Origin: Aeromonas tecta
GTDB taxonomy: Bacteria > Pseudomonadota > Gammaproteobacteria > Enterobacterales > Aeromonadaceae
Direction of reading: 5' to 3'
Assembly (NCBI RefSeq): GCF_000820185.1
Contig: NZ_CDCA01000022.1
Span: forward strand, 186,323 to 250,322
Length of the DNA stretch: 64,000 nucleotides
The position numbers and the translations under genes were made by a program. The notes under the pieces are model-generated. The model was not told the origin of the DNA and made no database searches. It was given only the letters and a program-made list of their open reading frames with translations. The stretch's first letter is position 1; every line of letters starts with the position of its first letter. Below are positions 28,940-39,093 of this stretch, piece by piece.

Positions 28940-30283
28940 ATGAATCAATCACATCAAGCCACCAGCCAGGCGGCCGGGCAAGGATTGCTCGAGCGTCTGT
29001 TTGCCCTGAAAGGTCATGGCACCACGGCCCGCACCGAGGTCATCGCCGGCATCACCACCTTCCTGACCATGGTCTACATCGTCTTCGTCAACCCGCAGAT
29101 CCTCTCCGCTGCGGGCATGGACACCCAGGCCGTGTTCGTCACCACCTGCCTCATCGCCGGTATCGGCAGCATTCTCATGGGCTTGCTGGCCAACCTGCCC
29201 ATCGCCCTGGCCCCCGCCATGGGCCTCAATGCCTTCTTCGCCTTCGTGGTCGTCGCCGGCATGGGCTACTCCTGGCAAGTCGGCATGGGCACCATCTTCT
29301 GGGGCGCCTTGGGGTTGCTGATCCTCACCCTGCTGCGAGTGCGCTACTGGCTGATTGCCAACATTCCGCTCACCCTGCGAGTCGGCATCACCGCCGGCAT
29401 CGGCCTGCTCATCGCCCTGCTCGGCCTGCATAACGCCGGTATTGTGGTCGCGAGCCCAGCCACCATGGTGACGGTGGGCAACCTCACTTCCCTGCCCTGC
29501 CTGCTGGGGCTGCTCGGCTTCTTCCTGATCTGCATCTTCTCCGCTCGTGGCGTGCACTCCGCCGTGCTGATCGCCATCGTGGTCACCACCACCCTCGGCT
29601 GGCTGTTTGGCGATGTGAGTTTCAAGGGCTTCGTCTCCATGCCGCCCAGCATCACCCCTGTGTTTGGTCAACTGGACTTGATGGGGTCGCTGGACATCAG
29701 CCTCGCGGGGATCATCTTCTCCTTCATGCTAGTCAACCTATTTGACTCATCCGGCACCCTAATTGGGGTAACCAGCCGTGCCAAGCTGGCGGATGACAAG
29801 GGTCGCTTCCCGCGCATGAAACAGGCGCTGATGGTCGACAGCGTGAGTTCCGTCGGTGGCGCCTTTATGGGTACCTCATCGGTCACTGCTTACATCGAGA
29901 GCAGCTCGGGGGTCGCCGTGGGTGGCCGTACCGGCCTGACTGCCATCGTCGCTGGCGTCTTGTTCCTGCTGGCCATCTTCTTCTCCCCCATCGCCGCCAT
30001 GGTGCCCGCCTACGCCGCCGCTGGCGCCCTCATCTACGTGGGTGTGCTGATGTGTTCCGAGCTGACCAAGGTCAAATGGGAAGACCTGACCGAGGCGGTA
30101 CCGGCCTTCATGACCGCGGTCATGATGCCGTTCAGCTTCTCCATCACCGAGGGGATCGCCGTGGGCTTCATCTCCTATTGCGTGATGAAGGCAGGCACTG
30201 GCCGCTGGCGCGAGATCAACCCCTGCGTGCTGGTGGTTGCCCTGCTGTTCGTTATCAAGTTCGTCTGGGTCGACAGCCACTAA
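28940..30283 (+). CDS. NCS2-family purine (adenine/guanine/hypoxanthine) permease
   Basis: 447 residues with about 13-14 membrane segments, of the AdeP/GhxP (AzgA-like) branch of NCS2 proton symporters. Opening LFALKGHGTTARTEVIAGIT and the segments NLPIALAPAMGLNAFF and DSSGTLIGVTSRAKL are characteristic of this branch. The ATG at 28940 is preferred to an in-frame TTG four codons earlier. A PurR operator upstream supports purine transport. Adenine versus guanine/hypoxanthine cannot be decided from sequence. Confidence 0.9.
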   Translation: MNQSHQATSQAAGQGLLERLFALKGHGTTARTEVIAGITTFLTMVYIVFVNPQILSAAGMDTQAVFVTTCLIAGIGSILMGLLANLPIALAPAMGLNAFFAFVVVAGMGYSWQVGMGTIFWGALGLLILTLLRVRYWLIANIPLTLRVGITAGIGLLIALLGLHNAGIVVASPATMVTVGNLTSLPCLLGLLGFFLICIFSARGVHSAVLIAIVVTTTLGWLFGDVSFKGFVSMPPSITPVFGQLDLMGSLDISLAGIIFSFMLVNLFDSSGTLIGVTSRAKLADDKGRFPRMKQALMVDSVSSVGGAFMGTSSVTAYIESSSGVAVGGRTGLTAIVAGVLFLLAIFFSPIAAMVPAYAAAGALIYVGVLMCSELTKVKWEDLTEAVPAFMTAVMMPFSFSITEGIAVGFISYCVMKAGTGRWREINPCVLVVALLFVIKFVWVDSH

Positions 30284-30300
30284 GCACGGCTGCCACACAC

Positions 30301-30330
30301 AAAAATGCCCGTCATCGACGGGCATTTTTT
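30301..30330. terminator. Bidirectional terminator between the permease gene and djlA
   Basis: AAAAATGCCCGTC-ATC-GACGGGCATTTTTT between converging genes. Confidence 0.9.
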
Positions 30331-30355
30331 ATGATTAACGTTCGGTGATCAGAGG

Positions 30356-31171
30356 CTAGCGGATGCCGCGTGCCTCGCGGATCCACTCCCAGGCCTGCTG
30401 GATCTCCTGAGTCTTCTCCTTGGCCATCTCCATCATTTCGGGTGGCAAGCCCTTGGCGGCCAGCTTGTCCGGATGGTGCTTGCTCATCTCCTTGCGATAG
30501 GCGCGCTTGATATCCTGATCGCTGTCACTCTCGCTCACCCCCAGCAGCTGATAGGCATCCTTGAGGCGATCCGCCGAGGGAGCCTCCTGCCGGTATTGCT
30601 GGCCCTGACCACCGCTCTGTTGCTGGCGATGGAAGAAATTCATCTGCGCCTCGGCCATGGCCAGAATGCGCGCCAGCTCGATGCGGCTGACACCAAGTTC
30701 ATCGGCGATGGTCTGCAGGATGGCGCGTTCATCCGCTTCAACCCGGCCATCGGCGAAGGCGGCCTGCAGCTGGACCTCCAAGAAGAAGCGCAAGATATCG
30801 CGCTGCCCCTGGCTCGCCTGACGGAACTCGGCCAGGGTCTCCCGCAGTGGGAAGCCACTCTCCTTGCCCTGGCGGAACGACTCCTGCGCCCGCACTCGCT
30901 GCTCGCCGGAGAGGCGCATCCTGTCCATCAGGTTGGAGGCGACCCGGATCTCCTGCTCGGTGACCTGACCGCTCGCCTTGGCGATGTGGCCCATGACGGC
31001 AAAAGTAGCGTGGAAGAAGATATCCTGTTGCTGCTGGGTGGGCGCACGGCGGAAAGACATGCCCATGCCCCGATCGAAACGATGGCCGATCCACAGGCCC
31101 AGCAGGGCACCAAAGATGTTGCCGAGCAGAAAACCGAAGAAGGCGCCAAGCACCTTACCCCAAATACGCAT
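30356..31171 (-). CDS. djlA: Membrane-anchored co-chaperone DjlA
   Basis: 271 residues. One N-terminal membrane segment rich in Gly (about 7-27, GAFFGFLLGNIFGALLGL), a central TerB-like helical domain (about 50-170), a Gln-rich hinge, and a C-terminal J domain (205-271) with the HPD motif in SKHHPDKL. It stimulates DnaK at the inner membrane and affects envelope stress signalling (Rcs in E. coli). As in E. coli it neighbours lptD, but here murU and amgK lie between. Confidence 0.95.
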   Translation of the reverse strand: MRIWGKVLGAFFGFLLGNIFGALLGLWIGHRFDRGMGMSFRRAPTQQQQDIFFHATFAVMGHIAKASGQVTEQEIRVASNLMDRMRLSGEQRVRAQESFRQGKESGFPLRETLAEFRQASQGQRDILRFFLEVQLQAAFADGRVEADERAILQTIADELGVSRIELARILAMAEAQMNFFHRQQQSGGQGQQYRQEAPSADRLKDAYQLLGVSESDSDQDIKRAYRKEMSKHHPDKLAAKGLPPEMMEMAKEKTQEIQQAWEWIREARGIR

Positions 31172-31248
31172 GGTTCAAGACCTCGTGAGATGAATGAGTA
31201 GATCGCCAACCCGAGTCTGGAGGGGTCGGCAAACAATGCTGTCGAAAA

Positions 31249-31929
31249 TTAATTGTGCTGCCGTGCTGCCCCGACTTGGAGTTCGTCATCCAGCTCCCGT
31301 AGCCGCTCGACTGTACCGATATCCCGCCACTCACCGGCCAGCAGGCTGCCGCCGACGCGGCCCTGTGCCATCCACTCTCGCAGCAGGGGCGCCAGCTTGC
31401 GCGCGCCGACGGGAAGATCTGCAAAGGCCTCGGGACGATACACACCAACTCCACTGAAAGTCAGCGCCGGTGTGTCCAGCACCCGGCTGGCTTGCAGCGC
31501 GAAATCCCCATGAGGATGTTGGGGCGGATTGGGCACCAGCCAGAGGTGGGCCAGATCGTCTCCCAGCCTCTGGTTCACCAGGGTGCGATAGTCCAGATCC
31601 AGCCAGGTGTCGCCATTGATCACCAGAAATGGCTCAGGCCCCAGCAGCGGCAGTGCCTGAACTATGCCGCCTGCGGTTTCGAGCGCGGTTTCTTCCGCCG
31701 ACCACTGAATTTGTACCCCAAACTCGCTGCCGTCACCGAGCGCTTCCACCAGCTTGTGACCGAGCCAGGCGTGGTTGATGACCAGATCCGTCACTCCGGC
31801 ACGTTGCAACTTCTCGATATGATGCACGATGAGCGGCTTGCCCCCCACCGCCAGCAACGGCTTGGGCAACAGATCGGTGAGCGGGCGCATCCGTTCGCCA
31901 CGGCCGGCGGCCAGGATCATCGCCTTCAT
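31249..31929 (-). CDS. murU: N-acetylmuramate-1-phosphate uridylyltransferase MurU
   Basis: 226 residues of a sugar-nucleotide transferase: MILAAGRGERMRPLTD at the N-terminus binds UTP, LLPKPLLAVGGKP follows, and the metal-binding INGDTW lies near 107-112. It makes UDP-MurNAc from MurNAc-1-phosphate in cell-wall recycling. The ATG at 31929 overlaps the amgK stop by four bases (ATGA), so the kinase and transferase are coupled; a longer in-frame start would run back into amgK. Paired with amgK the function is well supported. Confidence 0.92.
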   Translation of the reverse strand: MKAMILAAGRGERMRPLTDLLPKPLLAVGGKPLIVHHIEKLQRAGVTDLVINHAWLGHKLVEALGDGSEFGVQIQWSAEETALETAGGIVQALPLLGPEPFLVINGDTWLDLDYRTLVNQRLGDDLAHLWLVPNPPQHPHGDFALQASRVLDTPALTFSGVGVYRPEAFADLPVGARKLAPLLREWMAQGRVGGSLLAGEWRDIGTVERLRELDDELQVGAARQHN

Positions 31930-32936
31930 ACCGACGCACCCACTCGTGCCAGGGCGGGCAAAACATTCTGCTGCAACCAAGTACCAAAACGAGACAACAC
32001 AGGGTAATCGTCCCCGTGCAGGCGACACACATCCACCACATAGCCCAGAGTACGGGGAATATCCTTGAGGTAACCTGACTTGCCATCCCGATGATGGAGG
32101 CGGGTAAAGATGCCCGCCGCCTTCAGATGACGCTGCATGCCGGTGAGATCGGCGTGACGGCGAAAGCGCGCATAGTCGAGCCCGGCCAGCAAGTTAGCTT
32201 CACTCAGGGTCGCGAAGCCGTGGCGCATGCCTTGCTCGATCACCTCGTCAGGCCAGCGTACGTAGCAATCCTTAAGCAAGGACACCAGGTCATAGCTGAG
32301 GGGACCAATCACCATGTCCTGGAAATCGATGATGCCCAGCTCGCTGCTGGTGGGGGTCGGCTCGCCGCACACCATCAGGTTGCGGCTGTGAAAATCCCGG
32401 TGCATCACGCCCTGAGGTTGCGCCAGGTTGTTGGCGGTGAGGCAGGCGAAGGTGTCGCCCAGCAGTTGCTGCTCGGCCTCGCTCAAGGCTAGTTGCAGGT
32501 GATGACCCAGCAGCCACTCGGGGAAGATGGCATCTTCACGGGCCATAAAGGCTTTATCGAAGGGTTCCAGCGCCAGCGCGACCGCGCCGAGCCTCGGCAA
32601 CAGGGCGATGGCTTTGTCATACCAGGCCAGTACGTTGTGCGAGTCCAAGCAGTTTATCAGCTGGGTATCGCCCAGATCCGTCACCGCCAGCAATCCCAGT
32701 TCATAGTCCACCGCCCTGACCTCGGGGGCCAGCAGCCCACCCAGTTTCAGCGCGGCTGCATTGCGGACAAATTCATGATTTTTTTCGGTTTTCGGATTGG
32801 CATCCACCCACACCAGAGCGCCACCACGGAAGTAGCGGCGAAAACTGGCGTCACCGGAGATCAGGGCAAGTTGGAGGCTGGCATCACCGGATATCCGGCG
32901 CGCCCATTGTAATAACAGGGAATCGCGATCGTGCAT
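31926..32936 (-). CDS. amgK: N-acetylmuramate/N-acetylglucosamine kinase AmgK
   Basis: 336 residues of the aminoglycoside-phosphotransferase fold. The catalytic loop is HRDFHSRNLM with H179 and D181, followed by the metal-binding IIDFQDM. It phosphorylates MurNAc at the anomeric carbon, feeding MurU. The order lptD | amgK-murU matches Pseudomonas, where the pathway bypasses MurA and contributes to fosfomycin tolerance. Divergent from lptD across about 120-170 bases. Confidence 0.92.
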   Translation of the reverse strand: MHDRDSLLLQWARRISGDASLQLALISGDASFRRYFRGGALVWVDANPKTEKNHEFVRNAAALKLGGLLAPEVRAVDYELGLLAVTDLGDTQLINCLDSHNVLAWYDKAIALLPRLGAVALALEPFDKAFMAREDAIFPEWLLGHHLQLALSEAEQQLLGDTFACLTANNLAQPQGVMHRDFHSRNLMVCGEPTPTSSELGIIDFQDMVIGPLSYDLVSLLKDCYVRWPDEVIEQGMRHGFATLSEANLLAGLDYARFRRHADLTGMQRHLKAAGIFTRLHHRDGKSGYLKDIPRTLGYVVDVCRLHGDDYPVLSRFGTWLQQNVLPALARVGASV

Positions 32937-33022
32937 GAGTCGGGGACCAAATTGGAAAGCAGCACTTGGCTGTTAGCCCTGGCCGCAATAATGCTTTATC
33001 ATTGCTGGCTAACATAAAGCAA

Positions 33023-33037
33023 TGACATGCAATGTCA
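33023..33037. promoter_or_regulatory. Inverted repeat in the amgK/lptD divergent region
   Basis: TGACAT-GCA-ATGTCA, perfect six-pair arms, 74 bases before the chosen lptD start. It may be an operator; no regulator is identified. Confidence 0.35.
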
Positions 33038-33110
33038 ACTCGATGGATCCTGACATAAAATGCATGCCCTGAATCAACCGTTTTTATCACGGATTGCGCG
33101 AGCCCTTCAC

Positions 33111-35570
33111 ATGACAAAATGGACACTGGGGTCTTCTTATCCCATCGCCCTGACCATCAGCCTTGTTCCTGCCCTGAGTCCGATCGCGGTACAGGCAGCG
33201 CCATTCAATGCGCCACCGGCCACCGGGATCCTCGACAGCCTCTGCTATGACTATGTGCCCAAGGTAGAGAAACCGAAGTCGAATGAGGAAGCCAACGCCC
33301 AGCCCGTCGAGGTGGATGCGGATCGCCTGGAAGCCAAACAGGGCGGCACCGCCGTCTATGAGGGTGACGTCAAGGTTCGTCAGGGGGTGCGCAAGTTTGA
33401 CTCCGACTATGCCCAGCTCGACCAGAAGAGCCGGGATGTCATCGCCATCGGCAACATCTATTACAACGATGGCCAGATCACGGTCACCAGTGACAAGACC
33501 CTGAAATCCAACCTGGACACCAAGAACTCCGAGCTGGAAGAGGGCAAGTACCAGGTTCATGGCTCACCGGTGCGCGGCTTTGCCGACAAGGTGACCATGA
33601 CCAACAACAACCAGAACATCACCCTGGAAGGCGCACAGTACACCACCTGCCCACCGGGCCAGGAGGCCTGGACCCTGAAGGCGGGCAGCATCGATATCGA
33701 TCAGGCCGAGGTATTCGGGGAAGCCTGGAACGCCAGCCTCTGGCTCTATGACTACCCGGTCTTCTATTTCCCCTATATCAACTTCCCCATCAAGGATGAG
33801 CGCAAGACCGGCCTGCTCTATCCGGGTTATACCCAAAGCTCCAAGAACGGCATGGACATCACCCAGCCGTTCTACTGGAACATAGCGCCGAACTACGACG
33901 CGACCATCACCTCTCGCTTCATGGACAGACGCGGCCTGATGGAGCAAGTCGAGTTCCGCTACATGCCGGATCCGGCCCATGTTGGCAGCCTCTATTTCGA
34001 AAACCTGGCAGACGACAAGCAGTACGACGAGACCGACAGCCTCAATGACAACCTGGCCGATGGCCACCGTTATCTGCTCAACGCCCGTCACAATTCCATG
34101 TTTATGGACAATGCGTTGCGCATCGCGGTGGACTACACCAAGGTACGGGACCGGGACTACAACTACTTCAACGATTTCTCCCCCAGAGTGGGCACCCAGG
34201 TCGACAACCAGTTGCAGCAGTCCCTGATGGCAGGTTATTTCCAGCAAAACTGGAACCTCAATGCCGAGGTGCGGACCTACCAGATCCTGCTGGCCAGCGC
34301 CCAGCAGCCCCACGAGTTGATGCCGCGCATCAACCACAACTACTACCATCAAGGCAATTGGTACGATCTGGCCTGGAACACCGAGCTGACCAACTTCGGC
34401 TACAACAATGATCAGGCCATCGCCCAGAATCAGGGGGAGGCCTACACCGGGACCCGTTTCTACACAGCTCCCACCCTGACCATCCCGCTCATCGACCAGG
34501 CTGGCTACTTCCTCGACAGTCAATACAAGCTGATGTACACCCGCTACGATCAAACGGTGCCGGACAACATGAGCCAAGCATTCCGTGACAAATTTGATCC
34601 CACTTCAAAAGGTGTCAATACCGGAACCGGGAAACAAGAAAATGTCACGCTGGAAGAAGGTACCATCACCCGCGTGCTGCCATCGTTCCGCCTCAAGGGG
34701 GGCATGACCTTCGAGCGTGATCAGCAGTGGTTCGGAGAGGTGGCCAGTCAGACCCTGGAGCCCGAATTCCAGTATCTCTATGTGCCTTATAAGGACCAGG
34801 ACAACATCGGGGTCTATGACTCCACCACCATGCGCCAGGACTACTACAGCCTGTTCAGTGACCGCCGTTTTGCTGGCCTGGATCGCATCAGTGACTCCAA
34901 CCGCATCTCTGTGGGTGTCACCACCCGCATTTATGATCCTGCTGGCGATGAACGAATCCGGCTGGCCGTTGCCCAAGCCTTCGACTTCGTGGCCCCTAGG
35001 GTCAAGCTCTACTCCAGCGACGTGGTGAACACCAATAATCGCTCCCCCTTGTCGTTCGAGGGGGATGCCAAGATCAACGAACAGTGGTTCGCCCATGCCG
35101 GGGCACAATATGATGTGGAACAACGCCAGATGAGCGCCTCCAACAGCGCCCTTGAATACCGCCGTGAGAAGCTGATAAGCCAGCTGAACCACCGCTTCGT
35201 GCGCGACGCCAACTACGACCTAGACAACAAGGGTCAGGTGACCGATCTCAACCAAATCGGCCTGCTGTTGACCACGCCGCTCAACGATCAGTGGCACCTC
35301 TATGGCGGCTACTATCAGGAGCTCAACCAGAACGTGAAGTCTGACCGCAAGGTGGGTTTGAAGTACGACTCCTGCTGCTGGAGCATCAACTTCAACCTGG
35401 AGTGGGTCAACACGCCGGACAACGTGAACATGACACCGACATCCGAGCGCAGCCTGGGCATTCAATTTGAAATGAAAGGATTGGGTAGCGTGGGTACCGG
35501 CTCCAAGGGCACTTCCCTGGATACCGAAGCACTGCCTTACATTCGTCCGTTTAACCTGCGAGACCAATAA
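33111..35570 (+). CDS. lptD: LPS-assembly outer-membrane protein LptD
   Basis: About 819 residues from the ATG at 33111. Signal peptide to VQA (residue 29), then a jellyroll LptA-like domain (about 75-200, VEVDADRLEAKQGGTAVYEGDV) and a C-terminal 26-strand barrel. The Cys pattern, including the pair in YDSCCWSIN near the C-terminus and the N-terminal Cys of LDSLCYDY, provides the disulfides needed for activity. An upstream in-frame ATG at 33060 would add 17 residues before the signal peptide, which is less likely. It inserts LPS into the outer leaflet with LptE and heads the surA-pdxA-rsmA-apaG-apaH operon. Confidence 0.95.
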   Translation: MTKWTLGSSYPIALTISLVPALSPIAVQAAPFNAPPATGILDSLCYDYVPKVEKPKSNEEANAQPVEVDADRLEAKQGGTAVYEGDVKVRQGVRKFDSDYAQLDQKSRDVIAIGNIYYNDGQITVTSDKTLKSNLDTKNSELEEGKYQVHGSPVRGFADKVTMTNNNQNITLEGAQYTTCPPGQEAWTLKAGSIDIDQAEVFGEAWNASLWLYDYPVFYFPYINFPIKDERKTGLLYPGYTQSSKNGMDITQPFYWNIAPNYDATITSRFMDRRGLMEQVEFRYMPDPAHVGSLYFENLADDKQYDETDSLNDNLADGHRYLLNARHNSMFMDNALRIAVDYTKVRDRDYNYFNDFSPRVGTQVDNQLQQSLMAGYFQQNWNLNAEVRTYQILLASAQQPHELMPRINHNYYHQGNWYDLAWNTELTNFGYNNDQAIAQNQGEAYTGTRFYTAPTLTIPLIDQAGYFLDSQYKLMYTRYDQTVPDNMSQAFRDKFDPTSKGVNTGTGKQENVTLEEGTITRVLPSFRLKGGMTFERDQQWFGEVASQTLEPEFQYLYVPYKDQDNIGVYDSTTMRQDYYSLFSDRRFAGLDRISDSNRISVGVTTRIYDPAGDERIRLAVAQAFDFVAPRVKLYSSDVVNTNNRSPLSFEGDAKINEQWFAHAGAQYDVEQRQMSASNSALEYRREKLISQLNHRFVRDANYDLDNKGQVTDLNQIGLLLTTPLNDQWHLYGGYYQELNQNVKSDRKVGLKYDSCCWSINFNLEWVNTPDNVNMTPTSERSLGIQFEMKGLGSVGTGSKGTSLDTEALPYIRPFNLRDQ

Positions 35571-35600
35571 CCGGTCTGGCAAACGCCTTGAGAGATGGAT

Positions 35601-36893
35601 ATGAAGAAGACGTTGATTTCCCTGCTGACGGCAGGCCTGTTTGGTGTCATGAGCCAGGGTGCCATTGCCGCTCCCGAGCTGATGGACAAGGTGCTTGCCG
35701 TGGTCAACAAGGACGTGGTACTGGTCAGCCAGCAGGACGCACTGGTACAGAAGGTGAAGGCATCCGCTCAGGAGAGCGGCCAATCCCTGCCCGATGACGC
35801 CACCCTGCGCAAACAGGCGCTGGATCGCCTGATCCAGGAGAGCCTGCAGTTGCAACTAGCGGATCGCCAAGGCCTCAAGATCAGTGACACCCAGCTGGAG
35901 CAGGCCATCCAGAGCATCGCCTCCGACAACAAGATGACCCTGGAGCAACTGCGTGCCCAGCTGGAGCGCGAAGGCTTGACCTATGCCCAGTACCGGGAAG
36001 AAGTCCGCCGCGAGATCCTGATGAACGAAGTGCGCCGCAGCCAGGTTCGCCGCCGCATCAACATCTCCGAGCAGGAGGTGAAGCAGGTGGTCGAGGCACT
36101 GAGCAAACAGGGCCAGCAACAGACCGAATACCATGTTGGCCACATCCAGGTTGCCCTGCCGGACAACCCGAACGCCGAACAGCTCAATGCTGCCAAAGCC
36201 AAGATTGAACGCATCCTGGCCGCGCTGAAGGGTGGCGCTGATTTCCGTAAGCTGGCCATCGCCGAGAGTAATGGTCCCAAGGCCCTGGAAGGGGGTGACT
36301 GGGGCTGGATGAGCCCGCAGGAGATGCCCACGCTGATGGCCGAAGCGGTACAAGGTGCCAGCAAGGGTGACATCATAGGTCCGCTGCGCTCCGGCGCCGG
36401 TCTGCACATCGTCAAGGTCTTCGACACCAAGGGCCAGCAGCAAGTCATGGTCTCCGAAGTGCGCGCGCGCCACATCCTGATCAAGCCCTCCATCATACTG
36501 AGTGAGGAGAAGGCCAAGGGGACACTGGACGGCATCTTGCACGACATCAAGAGCGGCAAGGCCAGCTTCGCCAGTATGGCGGAAAAATACTCCGAAGATC
36601 CGGGCTCGGCTGTACAGGGTGGCGAACTGGGTTGGTCCGATCCCAACGTCTACGTGCCGGAGTTCCGCGACATGGTCAACCGCCTGCAGCCAGGCCAGAT
36701 CAGCGAGCCGTTCCGCACCAGCCACGGCTGGCACATAGTGCAACTGGAAGAGCGCCGCAGCCAGGATGCCACCGGCAAGGCACAGGAGCAGCGCGCCTAT
36801 CAACTCATCTTCAACCGCCGCTTCACCGAAGAGTCTCAAGCCTGGCTGGATGAGTTGCGTGATGAGGCCTACATCCAGATCGAACCCAATTGA
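35601..36893 (+). CDS. surA: Periplasmic peptidyl-prolyl isomerase and chaperone SurA
   Basis: About 430 residues. Signal peptide to AIA, the N-terminal chaperone domain ([17 protein letters not shown], to about 170), two parvulin domains (about 172-272 beginning [11 protein letters not shown], and about 282-382 beginning [10 protein letters not shown]), and the C-terminal helix. The second ATG is preferred because GAGAG lies six bases before it. It escorts outer-membrane proteins such as LptD, encoded just upstream with a 30-base gap. Confidence 0.95.
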   Translation: MKKTLISLLTAGLFGVMSQGAIAAPELMDKVLAVVNKDVVLVSQQDALVQKVKASAQESGQSLPDDATLRKQALDRLIQESLQLQLADRQGLKISDTQLEQAIQSIASDNKMTLEQLRAQLEREGLTYAQYREEVRREILMNEVRRSQVRRRINISEQEVKQVVEALSKQGQQQTEYHVGHIQVALPDNPNAEQLNAAKAKIERILAALKGGADFRKLAIAESNGPKALEGGDWGWMSPQEMPTLMAEAVQGASKGDIIGPLRSGAGLHIVKVFDTKGQQQVMVSEVRARHILIKPSIILSEEKAKGTLDGILHDIKSGKASFASMAEKYSEDPGSAVQGGELGWSDPNVYVPEFRDMVNRLQPGQISEPFRTSHGWHIVQLEERRSQDATGKAQEQRAYQLIFNRRFTEESQAWLDELRDEAYIQIEPN

Positions 36894-36907
36894 TGGGCGA
36901 TGAGCAG

Positions 36908-37903
36908 ATGAGCTGTCGTCGTCTTGCCATCACGCCGGGTGAACCGGCGGGCATAGGTCCGGATCTGGTGCTGCAGATAGCTCAGCAGGATTGGCCTCAC
37001 CAGCTGGTGGTGATTGCCGATCCGGCCTTGCTGCTGGCACGGGCAGCCCTGCTGGGCCTGCCCATCACGCTGCAACCCTACGATGCCAGTGCGCCGGCCC
37101 AACCACAGCGGGCGGGCACCCTGAGCCTCTGCCCGATCTCGCTCGGCGCCCAGGTGGTACCGGGTGAGCTCAATGAGGCCAACGGCAGCTATGTGCTGGC
37201 CACCCTGCAACGGGCCTGCGATGGCAACCTCAGCGGCGAGTTTGCTGCCGTGGTGACCGGCCCGGTGCACAAGGGGATCATCAATCAGGCTGGCGTCTCC
37301 TTCAGTGGGCACACCGAATTTTTCGCCCAGCAATCGGGCATCGCCGATGTGGTGATGTTGCTGGCGACAGAGGGGCTGCGGGTCGCGCTGGCGACGACTC
37401 ATATCCCGCTCGCCTACGTGGCCAAGGCGATCACCGAAGATCGCCTCGGCAAGGTGATCCGCATCCTGGATGCGGATCTCAAGACCAAATTTGGCATCAA
37501 TCAACCCCGTATTTACGTCTGTGGCCTCAATCCCCATGCCGGGGAAGGTGGCCACCTCGGTCGGGAAGAGATTGAGGTGATCGAACCCGCCCTGGCCGCA
37601 CTGCGCCAGGAAGGGATCGATCTGGTCGGCCCTCTGCCGGCCGACACCCTGTTCCAGGACAAATACCTCAAGGATGCGGATGCGGTACTCGCCATGTACC
37701 ACGACCAGGGACTGCCGGTGCTCAAATACAAGGGCTTTGGCAACTCGGTCAATATCACCCTTGGACTTCCATTCATCCGCACATCGGTGGATCACGGCAC
37801 CGCGCTGGATCTGGCAGGCAAAGGCCTGGCGGACTCGGGTAGCCTAATCACCGCGATTAACCACGCCATCAAGATGGTAGAGAAAAAAAGATATGAGCAG
37901 TAA
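36908..37903 (+). CDS. pdxA: 4-hydroxythreonine-4-phosphate dehydrogenase PdxA
   Basis: About 332 residues; an NAD- and metal-dependent dehydrogenase of vitamin B6 synthesis. [13 protein letters not shown] at the N-terminus, [17 protein letters not shown] with a metal His, and [13 protein letters not shown] with the second metal His are all present, and [12 protein letters not shown] supplies the third. The ATG at 36908 gives the seven-residue lead-in seen in E. coli; an ATG at 36893 overlapping the surA stop is also possible. It overlaps rsmA by 11 bases. Confidence 0.94.
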   Translation: MSCRRLAITPGEPAGIGPDLVLQIAQQDWPHQLVVIADPALLLARAALLGLPITLQPYDASAPAQPQRAGTLSLCPISLGAQVVPGELNEANGSYVLATLQRACDGNLSGEFAAVVTGPVHKGIINQAGVSFSGHTEFFAQQSGIADVVMLLATEGLRVALATTHIPLAYVAKAITEDRLGKVIRILDADLKTKFGINQPRIYVCGLNPHAGEGGHLGREEIEVIEPALAALRQEGIDLVGPLPADTLFQDKYLKDADAVLAMYHDQGLPVLKYKGFGNSVNITLGLPFIRTSVDHGTALDLAGKGLADSGSLITAINHAIKMVEKKRYEQ

Positions 37904-38720
37904 GGTGCAGAGCAATAAGGTGCACATGGGCCACACGGCCCGTAAGCGTTTCGGTCAGAACTTCTTGCACGACCGCTATGTGATCGACCAGATAGTGGCG
38001 GCCATCAACCCGCAGCCGGGTCAGAATCTGGTGGAAATCGGTCCTGGTCTGGCCGCGCTGACCGAGCCGGTCGCATCCCAGATGGACAAGATGACCGTGG
38101 TCGAGCTGGATCGGGATCTGGCCGCGCGCCTGCGCGAGCATCCCACTTTGAAAGACAAGCTGACCGTGATCGAAGCCGATGCCATGCGCTTCGACTTCGG
38201 CACCCTGATGGGAGAAGGCAAGGGGCCGCTGCGCATCTTCGGTAACCTGCCCTACAATATCTCCACTCCACTCATCTTCCACCTGTGCGAGTTCGCCGAT
38301 CGGGTGGAGGACATGCACTTCATGCTGCAAAAGGAAGTAGTATTGCGGATGTGCGCCGGCCCGGGCAGCAAGGCCTATGGTCGCCTGAGCGTCATGGTTC
38401 AGTACTTCTGCCAGGTGATCCCGGTGCTGGAAGTGGGCCCTGGCGCCTTCAAACCGGCGCCAAAAGTCGATTCTGCCGTGGTACGCCTGATGCCACACAA
38501 GAACCCGACCATAGTCGCCAAAGACATGCGCTGCCTGAGCCGCGTCTGTACCGAGGGCTTCGGTCAGCGTCGCAAGACCATTCGCAACAGCTTCTCCAAC
38601 TTCATCACCGAAGCTCAGCTGACCGAGCTTGGCATCGATGGCAGCCTGCGCCCGGAGAATCTCTCCCTTGAGCAGTTCGTCATGATCGCCAACTGGCTGG
38701 CCGATCAGCCAAAGGCCTGA
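37893..38720 (+). CDS. rsmA: 16S rRNA dimethyladenosine transferase RsmA (KsgA)
   Basis: 275 residues; dimethylates two adenines in helix 45 of 16S rRNA as a late check on 30S assembly. FGQNFLHD is at 20-27, the SAM motif [13 protein letters not shown] follows near 46-58, and the catalytic NLPYNIS lies near 115-121. The frame overlaps the end of pdxA and is followed by apaG after four bases, the classical operon order. Confidence 0.96.
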   Translation: MSSKVQSNKVHMGHTARKRFGQNFLHDRYVIDQIVAAINPQPGQNLVEIGPGLAALTEPVASQMDKMTVVELDRDLAARLREHPTLKDKLTVIEADAMRFDFGTLMGEGKGPLRIFGNLPYNISTPLIFHLCEFADRVEDMHFMLQKEVVLRMCAGPGSKAYGRLSVMVQYFCQVIPVLEVGPGAFKPAPKVDSAVVRLMPHKNPTIVAKDMRCLSRVCTEGFGQRRKTIRNSFSNFITEAQLTELGIDGSLRPENLSLEQFVMIANWLADQPKA

Positions 38721-38724
38721 TCCC

Positions 38725-39087
38725 ATGACACAGTCCCGGATAGTGATCCGCCCGCACCCACTGTATGTGACCGGCACCCAGGATCCATACCATTTTCTCT
38801 ATCTTATCGAGATAGAGAATCTGGGGCCGGGCACTGTGCAACTACTGTATCGACGCTGGCTCATCACCGACGCCAATGGCAAGATGCAGGAAGTGGAAGG
38901 ACCCGGGGTGGTGGGAGAGCAACCCTTCATCGCCCCCGGCGAGACCTTCAGCTACCAGAGTGGCGTGCCCCTCGACACGCCCCTCGGCGTGATGGAGGGC
39001 AGCTACACCCTGCAAGATGAGTCGGGACAGCAGTTCGAGGCCCCCATAGCCCCCTTCACGCTGGCCGTTCCCAACATAATTAACTGA
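38725..39087 (+). CDS. apaG: ApaG protein (Co2+/Mg2+ efflux-associated, FnIII-like fold)
   Basis: 120 residues, nearly all one ApaG domain; family core YLIEIENLG, RRWLITDANGKMQEVEGPGVVGEQP and GVMEGSYTLQDE. The structure is an immunoglobulin-like sandwich, but its biochemical role is unsettled. Coupled between rsmA and apaH, as in other Gammaproteobacteria. Confidence 0.95.
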   Translation: MTQSRIVIRPHPLYVTGTQDPYHFLYLIEIENLGPGTVQLLYRRWLITDANGKMQEVEGPGVVGEQPFIAPGETFSYQSGVPLDTPLGVMEGSYTLQDESGQQFEAPIAPFTLAVPNIIN

Positions 39088-39093
39088 GGTTTC

